Both the position numbers and the translations under genes were made by a program. The notes beneath the pieces were generated by a model that searched no databases, was not told the DNA's origin, and saw nothing but the letters and a program-made list of their open reading frames with translations. Below, piece by piece: positions 16,940-24,704 of a stretch of DNA of 64,000 bases. The DNA is from Aliihoeflea sp023389195 (lineage in GTDB: Bacteria; Pseudomonadota; Alphaproteobacteria; Rhizobiales; Rhizobiaceae): assembly GCA_023389195.1 (NCBI GenBank), contig JAEWET010000021.1, positions 89,310 to 153,309 on the forward strand. The letters run 5' to 3'. Numbering within the stretch: position 1 is the stretch's first letter; each line of letters begins with the position of its first letter.

Positions 16940-18076
16940 CGCCTTGCGGCCGCGCTTCGGGCTGAACTCGTCGCGAAGCTTCTCCGTATGGCTGCCGAGC
17001 GGCGGCACGGGGCCTGGCGCACGCACCTCGCCATCGAAACTCGCCGCGCGCGAGAACATGCGGATCGCGCCGCCCGGAACGGCCAAGTCGACGAAACGCG
17101 CCTGCGGATGATCCTCGATATCGGCCACTTCCGACACCTTGCCATAGGCGATCGACGCCGCCTGCAGGCGCTCGACGACCTCGTGGCCGGCCAGCCGCCC
17201 GAGCGCGTCCTGAACGGCGGCGTCGGTGTCAGCCCTGCGCGCCACGCGGTCGTTGTTGGTGGCGAAGCAGGGGTCGGCTGCCAGATCCGGTCGGGCGAGG
17301 ACGGCAATGCAGAGCTTTTGCCATTCGACATCGTTCTGGATCGAGATCAGGAAGGATTCGCCATCGGCCGCGTCGAAGATGCCGTAGGGCGCGATGGACG
17401 GATGTGCGAGGCCGAGCCGCTTCGGGGCCGAATTGCCGTAGCGATGCGCGATCCAGGGCACGTTCATCCAGTCCATCAGCGAATGGAAGAGCGACACCTC
17501 GATATGGGTCCCCTCGCCCGTCCGCCCGCGCAGGATCAGCGCCTCGAGAATGGCCTCGTAGGCATGCATCCCGGTGGCGATGTCGCAGACCGAAACGCCG
17601 ACCCGGGCCGGACCATGTTCGGTTCCGGTGATCGATGACAGGCCGCTTTCGGCCTGGACGAGAAGATCATAGGCCTTGCGGGTCGCCATCAGTCCCTCTG
17701 CGCCGTAGCCGGAGATCGAGCAGGTGACGAGGCGCGGATTGGCGGCGCGCAGCAAATCGTGGCCGAGCCCCAGCCGGGCCGCCGCGCCGGGCGCGAGATT
17801 CTGGATGAAGATGTCGGCACCCGCGAGCATCTCGCGCACCATGGCGAGATCGTCTTCGGCGCGCAGGTCGACGACGCAGCTTTCCTTGCCGCCGTTCAAC
17901 CAGACGAAATAGGATGACGAGCCTTCGGCGAAGCGGTCGTACTTGCGCGCGAAATCGCCTTCGGCGCGCTCCAGCTTGATGACGCGCGCGCCTGCCTCCG
18001 CCAGCCGTTCGGAGGCATAAGGGGCTGCGACCGCCTGTTCGAGCGCGACGACGAGAAGACCGTCGAGTGGCCTCAT
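16934..18076 (-). CDS. Class III CoA-transferase (CaiB/BaiF family)
   Basis: The 380-residue protein has the family start (MRPLDGLLVVALEQAVAAPYASERLAEAGARVIKLER), a glycine-rich SISGYG segment, and Asp165 in VSVCDIATGMHAYEAIL, the residue that forms the aspartyl-CoA intermediate in class III transferases. It moves CoA between carboxylic acids in the cytoplasm. Start ATG 18076 has GGAG about ten bases upstream. Near a mesaconyl/itaconyl-CoA hydratase-like gene it could activate a C4-C5 dicarboxylate using succinyl-CoA. It is convergent with lysR and divergent from the SDR gene. Confidence 0.88.
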   Translation of the reverse strand: MRPLDGLLVVALEQAVAAPYASERLAEAGARVIKLERAEGDFARKYDRFAEGSSSYFVWLNGGKESCVVDLRAEDDLAMVREMLAGADIFIQNLAPGAAARLGLGHDLLRAANPRLVTCSISGYGAEGLMATRKAYDLLVQAESGLSSITGTEHGPARVGVSVCDIATGMHAYEAILEALILRGRTGEGTHIEVSLFHSLMDWMNVPWIAHRYGNSAPKRLGLAHPSIAPYGIFDAADGESFLISIQNDVEWQKLCIAVLARPDLAADPCFATNNDRVARRADTDAAVQDALGRLAGHEVVERLQAASIAYGKVSEVADIEDHPQARFVDLAVPGGAIRMFSRAASFDGEVRAPGPVPPLGSHTEKLRDEFSPKRGRKAS

Positions 18077-18219
18077 ACGATTGTAGCTCCGATTTTTCCG
18101 GCTTCGATGGTGGTCGCCAAAGCCCGCCGGCGCCAATACTTATGCGCTATCTGGCCTATAACATTCTGTTTTGACGGGAGCGACGGAACTGCTGGAACGC
18201 CAATAGGAGGAGCGTGGAC

Positions 18220-19008
18220 ATGACGGACGGACGACGCAAGGTCGCCCTGATCACCGGCGGCGGAACCGGCGTCGGCGCGGCATCCGCCCGCGCGCTGGCG
18301 GCACGCGGCTTCGACGTGGCGATCAATTACAGTCGCAGCGCCAGCGAGGCCGAAACGACGGTCGAAGCCCTGCGCGATGCGGGCGCGGAAGCGATCGCGC
18401 TGCAGGGTTCGGTCGCCGACGACGCCGACTGTCGGCGGCTGGTCGCGGATACGCTGTCGCGGTTCGGGCGGCTCGACGCTCTCGTCAACAGCGCCGGCGC
18501 GACGCAGTTCGCCGCGCTCGACGAGCTCGAGGCGCAAAATGCGGAGGATTTCCAGCGCGTCTATGCCGTCAACCTGATCGGCCCCTACCAGATGATGCGC
18601 GCGGCGGCAGATCCGTTGCGCGCGAGCGGCGCGGGCGCGGTCGTCAACGTCTCGTCCATCGCCGGCGTCAACGGCAATGGCAGTTCGATCGCCTACATCG
18701 CCTCGAAGGGCGCGCTCAACACGCTGACGCTGACCATGGCGCGGCTTCTGGCGCCGAAGGTGCGGGTGAATAACGTCCTGCCGGGCCTTCTCGACACGCG
18801 GTGGCTCGAGGCGGGGCTGGGAAGCGAAGCCTTCGCGAAGGTGAAGGAAAACTTCGCCGCGCAATCGGCGTTGGACGACATCTGCACGGCAGACGACGTC
18901 GCGGGCGCCGTCGCCTTCCTCGTCTGCGACGCCCGCAAGATGACGGGCCAACTGATGCCGGTGGATGCCGGGTTCCTGCTCGGGCGCGGCGCGAAGGTCT
19001 CTAAATGA
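18220..19008 (+). CDS. Short-chain dehydrogenase/reductase (SDR)
   Basis: The 262-residue classical SDR has cofactor motif TGGGTGVG (about 13-20), NSAGA, and catalytic Ser (NVSSIAG) with YIASK (Tyr and Lys). It ends MTGQLMPVDAGFLLG. The start is taken as ATG 18220 because AGGAGG ends nine bases upstream; the GTG at 18214 would leave only three bases. It begins the plus-strand set SDR, acyl-CoA ligase, TRAP transporter, and probably oxidises a hydroxyacyl or alcohol intermediate. The substrate cannot be inferred from sequence. Confidence 0.88.
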   Translation: MTDGRRKVALITGGGTGVGAASARALAARGFDVAINYSRSASEAETTVEALRDAGAEAIALQGSVADDADCRRLVADTLSRFGRLDALVNSAGATQFAALDELEAQNAEDFQRVYAVNLIGPYQMMRAAADPLRASGAGAVVNVSSIAGVNGNGSSIAYIASKGALNTLTLTMARLLAPKVRVNNVLPGLLDTRWLEAGLGSEAFAKVKENFAAQSALDDICTADDVAGAVAFLVCDARKMTGQLMPVDAGFLLGRGAKVSK

Positions 19009-19015
19009 ACCCGTT

Positions 19016-19030
19016 GTCGGACATTCCGAC
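19016..19030. promoter_or_regulatory. Palindromic operator candidate 1 (before the acyl-CoA ligase)
   Basis: GTCGGACATTCCGAC is a perfect 6-3-6 dyad. With its left flank it contains TTGTCGGACA, matching the FadR-type GntR pattern TnGTnnnACnA except for the last base. Fifteen bases (TGTCGGACATTCCGA) recur exactly at 20703-20717. It starts eight bases after the SDR stop and 43 bases before the ligase ATG. Confidence 0.6.
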
Positions 19031-19072
19031 TTAGCCTAGCTTCGGCACGGACGCGCCGGAACGGAGGAAGAG

Positions 19073-20671
19073 ATGGCCTATCCGCAGACCCGCCACGAGG
19101 TGCATTACGGCAGCCGGATGGTGCGCGCCTTCGTCGACCGGCCGGCGCATATCGACGCGATGTTCCGAGCCGCGGTCGCTGCCTCGCCGGAGCGCGACGC
19201 GATCGTGATGAATGGGGAGCGCCTAAGCTATGCGGCGCTCGATGCGCGCGTCGAGGCCGTGGCGGCCAATCTGGTCGCGCAGGGACTGGGCAAGGGCGAC
19301 CGGGTCGCGCTTCTTCTCGACAACGGCTTCGCCTTCCTCGAATGCGTGCTGGCTGCGGCGCGGGCGGGCCTGATCGTGGTGCCGATGAACACGCGGCAGC
19401 GGCGGCCGGAAATCGAGTTCGTTCTGAACCAGTGCCGCGCTGCGGCACTGGTCTATGACGCCGAGCACGCCGCCAACCTTCCGACCGAGGATGCGGTGCC
19501 GGATCTGCGGGCGCGCTTCGTTGTCGGGCAGGGACCGGACGTGCCCTACGAGTATCTGGCGCGGCCGGCCGCCGCCGCTTCGTTCCCGCAGGTGGCCGAG
19601 GATGACGTCTTCTGCCTTCTCTACACGTCGGGGACGACCGGGCGGCCGAAGGGCGCGAAGCTGACCCACTTCTCGACCATCCACTCGACGATCAACTACG
19701 CCTCCGCGCTGGCGCTGACCCCGGCCGATGTCGGGCTGCTGGCCGTTCCGGCCTCGCACGTCACCGGTCTCGTCGCCGTTCTTCTGACCATGATCCGTGC
19801 CGGCGGAACGACGGTGATGCTGCCGGCCTTCAAGGCGCGGCATTTTCTCGAAGTGGCGGCGCGCGAGAAGGCGACCTTCACCATCATGGTCCCGGCCATG
19901 TACAATCTGTGCCTGCTCGACCCTGACTTCGCCGGCTTCGACCTGTCGCACTGGCGCATTGCCGGCTTCGGCGGGGCACCAATGCCGCAGGCGACGATCG
20001 ACCGTCTTACCGAGACGGCGCCTTCCCTCAATCTCGTCAATTGCTACGGCTCGACCGAAACCACGTCTCCGGCGACGATCCTGCCGGTCGGCGACATCGC
20101 CGCGCATCCGAAATCGGTAGGCAGGCCGGTCGCCGGTTGCGACATCCTCATCGTCGACGAGCATGGCCGCGAAGTGGCGCCGGGCGAAAGCGGCGAACTG
20201 ATGATCGCGGGCGCGATGGTGGTGCCCGGCTATTGGGAAAATCCGGAGGCCGACGCGGCCGGTTTCATCGATGGCTACTGGGTGTCCGGCGATGTCGGCT
20301 CGGTGGATGCCGAAGGCTATGTCCACGTCTTCGACCGCAAGAAGGACATGATCAACCGGGCCGGCTTCAAGGTCTATTGCATCGAGGTCGAGAGCGTCCT
20401 GTCGCGCCATCCGGCGGTGATCGAGAGCGCGGTCGTCGGCCGCCCCGATCCGGTTCTCGGCGAAAAGGTCCACGCCTTCATCGTCGCACGGCCCGAGGCT
20501 GTGGACGCGCAAGGCATCCGCGCCTACTGCGCCGAGCGCCTGTCCGACTACAAGGTGCCGGACGCGATCACGTTCCTCGATGCGCCCCTGCCGCGCAACC
20601 CGAACGGCAAGATTCTGAAGACGTCGCTGCGCCAGATGCTGCCGGCGGACGATGTCGCTGCCGCGCGTTGA
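19073..20671 (+). CDS. AMP-forming acyl-CoA ligase (ANL superfamily)
   Basis: The 532-residue adenylate-forming enzyme has the P-loop YTSGTTGRPKGAKLTH (about 185-200), YGSTETTSP (A5), GYWVSGDVGSVDAEGYVHVFDRKKDMINRAGFKVYCIEVE (A7-A8) and the C-terminal catalytic lysine in PRNPNGKILKTSLR. It activates a carboxylic acid to acyl-AMP then acyl-CoA. Start ATG 19073 follows GGAGGAAG. The two flanking palindromes and the downstream TRAP transporter suggest it activates the imported acid. The chain type cannot be told from these motifs. Confidence 0.92.
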   Translation: MAYPQTRHEVHYGSRMVRAFVDRPAHIDAMFRAAVAASPERDAIVMNGERLSYAALDARVEAVAANLVAQGLGKGDRVALLLDNGFAFLECVLAAARAGLIVVPMNTRQRRPEIEFVLNQCRAAALVYDAEHAANLPTEDAVPDLRARFVVGQGPDVPYEYLARPAAAASFPQVAEDDVFCLLYTSGTTGRPKGAKLTHFSTIHSTINYASALALTPADVGLLAVPASHVTGLVAVLLTMIRAGGTTVMLPAFKARHFLEVAAREKATFTIMVPAMYNLCLLDPDFAGFDLSHWRIAGFGGAPMPQATIDRLTETAPSLNLVNCYGSTETTSPATILPVGDIAAHPKSVGRPVAGCDILIVDEHGREVAPGESGELMIAGAMVVPGYWENPEADAAGFIDGYWVSGDVGSVDAEGYVHVFDRKKDMINRAGFKVYCIEVESVLSRHPAVIESAVVGRPDPVLGEKVHAFIVARPEAVDAQGIRAYCAERLSDYKVPDAITFLDAPLPRNPNGKILKTSLRQMLPADDVAAAR

Positions 20672-20698
20672 CAAGTCGCGAGGCCGGGTGTCAATGTT

Positions 20699-20715
20699 GG
20701 AATGTCGGACATTCC
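20699..20715. promoter_or_regulatory. Palindromic operator candidate 2 (before the TRAP transporter)
   Basis: GGAATGTCGGACATTCC is a perfect 17-base palindrome with core TGTCGGACA, and it shares 15 bases with candidate 1. It lies 136 bases before the dctP-type start in a 180-base gap. FadR-subfamily GntR proteins bind short palindromes of this TnGTnnnACnA type, and such a regulator is encoded at the end of this set. Confidence 0.65.
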
Positions 20716-20851
20716 GATAATGCCTCTGGGAGGAGGCGGCGACGCTTGCAGGCCGGGAGAGGCGCACTTCCGAGACGGAAATGACGCGCGATCGGGCCTT
20801 GATCACGTGAAGGCGGGAAAAGACCCGTAATCTGTCACTCAGGGAGGAAAC

Positions 20852-21940
20852 ATGACGAAACTCGCGAAATGGGCGGTGCTTGCCTCCGCCACTCTGTTGT
20901 CCGGCGCCGCATTCGCGCAGACCAATCTGATGATCTCGGCCTCGCTGCCGCAGGTTCATTTCTGGGTCGGCCAGCACATGGACCCCTTCGCCGACGCCAT
21001 CGAAGCCGAGACCAATGGCGAGATCGCCTTCACGCGCTTTTATGCCGGCGAACTGACCTCGGTCGGCCGCGAGCTCGACGCGCTGCAGGGCGGGACGGTC
21101 GCCGTCGCGGCGCCGCTTCTCGCGCCCTATCACGAGGGCACCTTTCCGCTGTCCGACGTGACCCAGCTTCCCACCATCGGCACCAATTCCGAGCTGATGA
21201 CGCGGGCCTTCCTGAAGCTGATGGACGACGACACCGAACTGGCGGACGGCAAGACCTTCTACCAGTACGAGATCGAGCCGAAGGAAATCCGCGCCTGGCC
21301 GGTGGCGACGACCGCGGCCTATGCGATCTCGTTTTCCGGCGAAAATCCGGATTCGGTATCCGGGTTGAGCGGCAAGCCGATGCGTGCCGGATCGGCGCTT
21401 CACACCATCTTCCTCAACGAACTGGGCGTCACGCCGGTGACGATGCCGTCATCCGCATCCTACGAAGCGCTGTCGCGCGGCACCGTCGAAGGCACGATCC
21501 TGTCGATCGGCGACTGGCGCTCCTATTCGCTCCAGGACGTGCTGACCCACACGATCACCGGCGTCGCCGTCGGCCATTGGGGCAGCTATCTGGCGATCAA
21601 CAACGCGACCTGGGAGACGCTGACGCCCGAGCAGCAGGAAACCTGGGACCGGGTCGCGCGCGACATCGCCATGCAGAACGCCGCCGGCATCGACGCTCAG
21701 GACATCGAGGTGCAGGAAGAGGCCGCGGGCGCAGGCTCGGTCTTCACGCCGATCGCCGACATGTCGCAGGAAATGCAGGACCACATCGCCATGGCCTCGA
21801 CCAACACCTGGCAGACCTGGGTGGAGCAGACGGAGGCCGCCGGCCACCCCGGCCGCGCCACCGCCAAGCGCTGGGCCGAACTGGTGGTCGAGGAAGGCGG
21901 CGAACTGCCCGCGGGCGTCGCCGAATTCCTCGAGCTTTGA
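20852..21940 (+). CDS. TRAP transporter substrate-binding protein (DctP type)
   Basis: The 362-residue secreted protein has a signal peptide (MTKLAKWAVLASATLLSGAAFAQ) and then a DctP-like fold: FADAIEAETNGEIAFTRFYAGELTSVGRELDALQGGTVAV is typical of TRAP solute receptors. The later GLSGKPMRAGSALHTIFLNELGVTPVTMPSSASYEALSRGTVEG contains the conserved carboxylate-binding Arg region. It binds an organic acid in the periplasm and delivers it to the downstream DctM/DctQ pair. A GGGAGGA ribosome site precedes the ATG. Confidence 0.92.
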   Translation: MTKLAKWAVLASATLLSGAAFAQTNLMISASLPQVHFWVGQHMDPFADAIEAETNGEIAFTRFYAGELTSVGRELDALQGGTVAVAAPLLAPYHEGTFPLSDVTQLPTIGTNSELMTRAFLKLMDDDTELADGKTFYQYEIEPKEIRAWPVATTAAYAISFSGENPDSVSGLSGKPMRAGSALHTIFLNELGVTPVTMPSSASYEALSRGTVEGTILSIGDWRSYSLQDVLTHTITGVAVGHWGSYLAINNATWETLTPEQQETWDRVARDIAMQNAAGIDAQDIEVQEEAAGAGSVFTPIADMSQEMQDHIAMASTNTWQTWVEQTEAAGHPGRATAKRWAELVVEEGGELPAGVAEFLEL

Positions 21941-21998
21941 CCTCTTGAAGGCGGCGCTCCGGCGCCGTCTCCTTCCCTCGACCAACGGATGATGCCAA

Positions 21999-23303
21999 GT
22001 GTCGCACAGCCTCGCCTTGTGGTTCGTCGCCTTCTGGTTCGCAGCCTTCCTCCTCCTCGGGCAGAACGTCGCCACGGTGCTGTTCGGCGCCGGCCTTCTG
22101 GGCATGTATCTGTGGGTCGGACCGCAGCTCTTCCAGGGCATTCTGGGCCAGGACATCTTCTTCACCGCCTCGTCCTATTCGCTGTCGATCATCCCGCTCT
22201 ATCTCCTGATGGCGCAGCTTTTGATGCGCGGCGGGCTGATCGTCGATCTCTTCCGCGTCGGCCATCGCCTTTCGGGCTACCGTCGCTTTCCACTCGGGGT
22301 GGCGACGCTGGTGACGGGCGGCATGCTGGGCGCGGTGTCGGGATCGGGTTCGGCCAGCGCGGCGGCGCTGGCGACGCTCGCCGGTCCGGAGCTTGAACGC
22401 GTCGGCTATACGCGTCGCTTCGCGATCGGGCTTGCGGCCGTCGCCGGTTCGCTATCGGCCGTCATACCGCCGAGCCTGATCGTCATCATCTACGGCTCGA
22501 TCACCACCGTGCCGATCGGCCAGCTCTTCATCGGCCTTCTCGGACCGGGCCTCCTGTGCCTGCTGGTCTATGTCGTCTGCATCCGCCTGTTCGGCGAGGT
22601 GACGCCGGGAGCCACCGAAGGGATCGCGCCGGCGGGGGCCGATCACGTCGGCGGATCGAGCTTTGCGGCCAGCGCCTTTCTGGTGTTCCTGATGGTGGTC
22701 GTCTTCGGCGGCATCTATGGCGGCGTCATCACGGTCGGCGAGGCCGGCGCCATCGGCGCCTTCACGGCGCTTGTCGGCCTCACATTCATGCGCCGTATCG
22801 GCATCGGCGACCTGGCCCATGCGCTCGCCGATTCGGTCAAGATCACCGCGATGCTGATGATGCTGGTGATCGGCGCACAGATCTTCGCCCGCTTCCTGTC
22901 GATCTCCCGCGTGCCGCGCGAATTGCTCGCTCTTGCCGAACCGCTTCTGGCGAGCCCCGGCATCATCGCGGCGCTGCTCCTGTTCCTCCTCTTTATCGCC
23001 GGGATGATCCTCGAATCGGCTGCGGTCATCCTTTTGATCGTTCCGATCGTCCTGCCGATCCTGCAGGCGGCGGGCATCGATCTCCTCTGGTTCGGCGTGA
23101 TGGCGAGCTTCATGATCGCGCTCGGCCTTTTGACCCCGCCGGTCGGCCTGTCCGCCTATGCGGCATCGGCCGCTGCGCGCTATCCGGTGGCGCAGGTGTT
23201 CCGGCCGGCGACCCAGTTCGCCGTCGTCGCGGCGATCGTCGTCGGCGGGGCGATGATCCTCGTGCCGGGTCTCGTCACCTGGCTGCCAAGCCATATCCGC
23301 TAG
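21999..23303 (+). CDS. TRAP transporter large permease (DctM type)
   Basis: The 434-residue membrane protein has about 11-12 hydrophobic segments, with SGSGSASAAALATLAGPELERVGY and GSLSAVIPPSLIVIIYG, both hallmark DctM regions. The start is GTG 21999 (VSHSLALWFV). It forms the sodium- or proton-driven transport subunit with DctQ. The order P-M-Q is less common than P-Q-M. Confidence 0.93.
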   Translation: MSHSLALWFVAFWFAAFLLLGQNVATVLFGAGLLGMYLWVGPQLFQGILGQDIFFTASSYSLSIIPLYLLMAQLLMRGGLIVDLFRVGHRLSGYRRFPLGVATLVTGGMLGAVSGSGSASAAALATLAGPELERVGYTRRFAIGLAAVAGSLSAVIPPSLIVIIYGSITTVPIGQLFIGLLGPGLLCLLVYVVCIRLFGEVTPGATEGIAPAGADHVGGSSFAASAFLVFLMVVVFGGIYGGVITVGEAGAIGAFTALVGLTFMRRIGIGDLAHALADSVKITAMLMMLVIGAQIFARFLSISRVPRELLALAEPLLASPGIIAALLLFLLFIAGMILESAAVILLIVPIVLPILQAAGIDLLWFGVMASFMIALGLLTPPVGLSAYAASAAARYPVAQVFRPATQFAVVAAIVVGGAMILVPGLVTWLPSHIR

Positions 23304-23312
23304 GAGCCTTCG

Positions 23313-23852
23313 ATGAACCTCTATCGCGGTCTTGGAAAGTTCGAATGGGGCATGGCCTCGATCGGGGCGGGCCTGTGCCTGTTCGTGATGATGATGATCA
23401 CCGTGATCAGCGTCTTCGGCCGCTACGTGCTCCAGACCGACCTCGTGCCGGGCGCCTACAACATCATCGAGCGCGTGGTCTTCCCGCTGCTTATCTTCTG
23501 GGCCCTGCCGCTGGCCCATCGCGAGGGCGTGTTCCCGAAGCTCGAAATCCTCGCCGACGCCCTTCCCTTCGCGGCCCGCAAGCTTCTCGCGCTCTTCGTC
23601 GTCGCGATCGAACTCGCGATCTTCCTGCTCCTGACCTGGTATGTCGGCAAATTCGCCTGGGCAGGCTTTACGAGCGCCCGCACCATGCAGATCGGCTCGG
23701 ACTACTATCCGCTCTGGCCGCTCTTGATGATGGTGCCGCTGGCCTTCGGGCTGATGATCATCGAGATGATCGCAACGCTCGTTCGCGACGGCCGGGCCCT
23801 GGCGCGCGGGCGCGAGGACGAAGCGCCGAACGGGCAAGCCCCTACGGCGTGA
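23313..23852 (+). CDS. TRAP transporter small permease (DctQ type)
   Basis: The 179-residue protein has four hydrophobic segments. The second half contains YYPLWPLLMMVPLAFGLMIIEMIATL, typical of DctQ C-termini. It begins ten bases after the large permease gene. Its last 11 bases overlap the convergent GntR regulator gene. Confidence 0.88.
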   Translation: MNLYRGLGKFEWGMASIGAGLCLFVMMMITVISVFGRYVLQTDLVPGAYNIIERVVFPLLIFWALPLAHREGVFPKLEILADALPFAARKLLALFVVAIELAIFLLLTWYVGKFAWAGFTSARTMQIGSDYYPLWPLLMMVPLAFGLMIIEMIATLVRDGRALARGREDEAPNGQAPTA

Positions 23853-24576
23853 CGCCCGGCTCGATGCGCTGGTCGATGCTGAGGCCAGCGAGTTCCCAGC
23901 CGCGCTTCAAATCCGCGACATGCTTGCGCATCCACAATTCGGCATGCGCCCCGTCGCGCCTTTCGATCCCCGCCACCACCTCGCGATGGGCATCCACCAG
24001 CCGGCGTGCCGCCTGCGGCAACTGCATCTGGAAGGTCTCGAAGGCAGGATAGAGCAGGAGGCCGACCGGCTCGCGCGACAGGAGCAGAACCTTGTTCGCG
24101 GCCGCGGCCGACACAAGCGAATGGAATTCGAGGTCGAGCTTGCCGGGCGAGATGCCGCGCTCGACGATGGCGGCGGTGGCGTCGAGATTGGCCTTGAGGG
24201 CTTCGATCTGCGCGTCGCTCGCCGCGTCCGCCGCAAGCTGCGCGGCGAGCGGCTCGAGCACCATCGCGACCTCCCACAATTCGTGGAACGTCACCTCGTG
24301 CATGACGAGAGCGCGTGTCGTGCGCGGGGCGAGATCGGCCGAATGCGGGACCGTGACGAGAAGCCGCTTGCGCCCCTCGCGCCGAACCAGCCCCTCGCTT
24401 TCGAGCTGGCGGATGCCCTCGCGCACCGTCGAGCGATTGACGCCGAACTTCGCGGCGAGCTCGATTTCGCTCGGCAGGGGTTCGCCGGGCTTCAGCGCGC
24501 CCGAAAGAATGTGCTTCTGCAGTTCCGTCGATACGGCCTGGTAGGCCGGCGGCACTTTCAGTTTCTCGATTTCCAA
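23842..24576 (-). CDS. GntR-family regulator, FadR subfamily (FCD domain)
   Basis: The 244-residue protein has a winged HTH (about 15-75: LKPGEPLPSEIELAAKFGVNRSTVREGIRQLESEGLV). An all-helical FCD ligand domain follows (about 90-225), with metal-binding-type residues in the segments EVTFHELWEVAM, LEFHSLV and DAHREVVAGI. Such regulators usually bind an acid from the pathway they control. Its own promoter carries TTGTCCGACAA (24642-24652), the same core as the palindromes before the ligase and the TRAP genes, which suggests autoregulation and control of that regulon. Confidence 0.9.
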   Translation of the reverse strand: MEIEKLKVPPAYQAVSTELQKHILSGALKPGEPLPSEIELAAKFGVNRSTVREGIRQLESEGLVRREGRKRLLVTVPHSADLAPRTTRALVMHEVTFHELWEVAMVLEPLAAQLAADAASDAQIEALKANLDATAAIVERGISPGKLDLEFHSLVSAAAANKVLLLSREPVGLLLYPAFETFQMQLPQAARRLVDAHREVVAGIERRDGAHAELWMRKHVADLKRGWELAGLSIDQRIEPGVTP

Positions 24577-24641
24577 CGCGTCCCGCTCCGCACTCGATCC
24601 GGATTCGATCTAGCACGAATCCGGGTGCAGCAGGCAAGTTT

Positions 24642-24652
24642 TTGTCCGACAA
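24642..24652. promoter_or_regulatory. Palindromic operator candidate 3 (upstream of the gntR gene)
   Basis: TTGTCCGACAA is a perfect 11-base palindrome fitting the FadR-type consensus TnGTnnnACnA. It shares TGTC(G/C)GACA with the two sites at 19.0 and 20.7 kb. It lies 65 bases before the regulator start, where an autoregulatory operator would be expected. Confidence 0.6.
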
Positions 24653-24673
24653 TCGGTCAGCTTGGAGTGAGGA

Positions 24674-24695
24674 GGGCGGCCGTGTCGGGCCGCCC
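24674..24695 (-). terminator. Possible terminator after the cyclase gene
   Basis: GGGCGGCC (24674-24681) and GGCCGCCC (24688-24695) form a perfect 8-bp GC stem with a 6-base loop, nine bases past the cyclase stop. There is no T run on either side, so it may end transcription weakly or protect the 3' end of the long Liv operon mRNA. Confidence 0.4.
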
Positions 24696-24704
24696 TGCCG
24701 CGAT

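Noticed and set aside
18150..18180. A fourth GntR-type operator before the SDR gene (ACATTCTGTTTTGAC)
   Set aside because: It shares only ACATTC-G with the other sites and lacks the TGTC(G/C)GACA palindrome.
20801..20816. ATCACGTGA resembling parS before the TRAP genes
   Set aside because: Only the central CACGTGA matches; both outer TTTC/GAAA parts are missing and the site is far from parAB.
19223..21403. A 726-codon open frame on the minus strand opposite the ligase and dctP genes
   Set aside because: Antisense to an ANL ligase and a TRAP receptor with clear motifs; no recognisable domain of its own.
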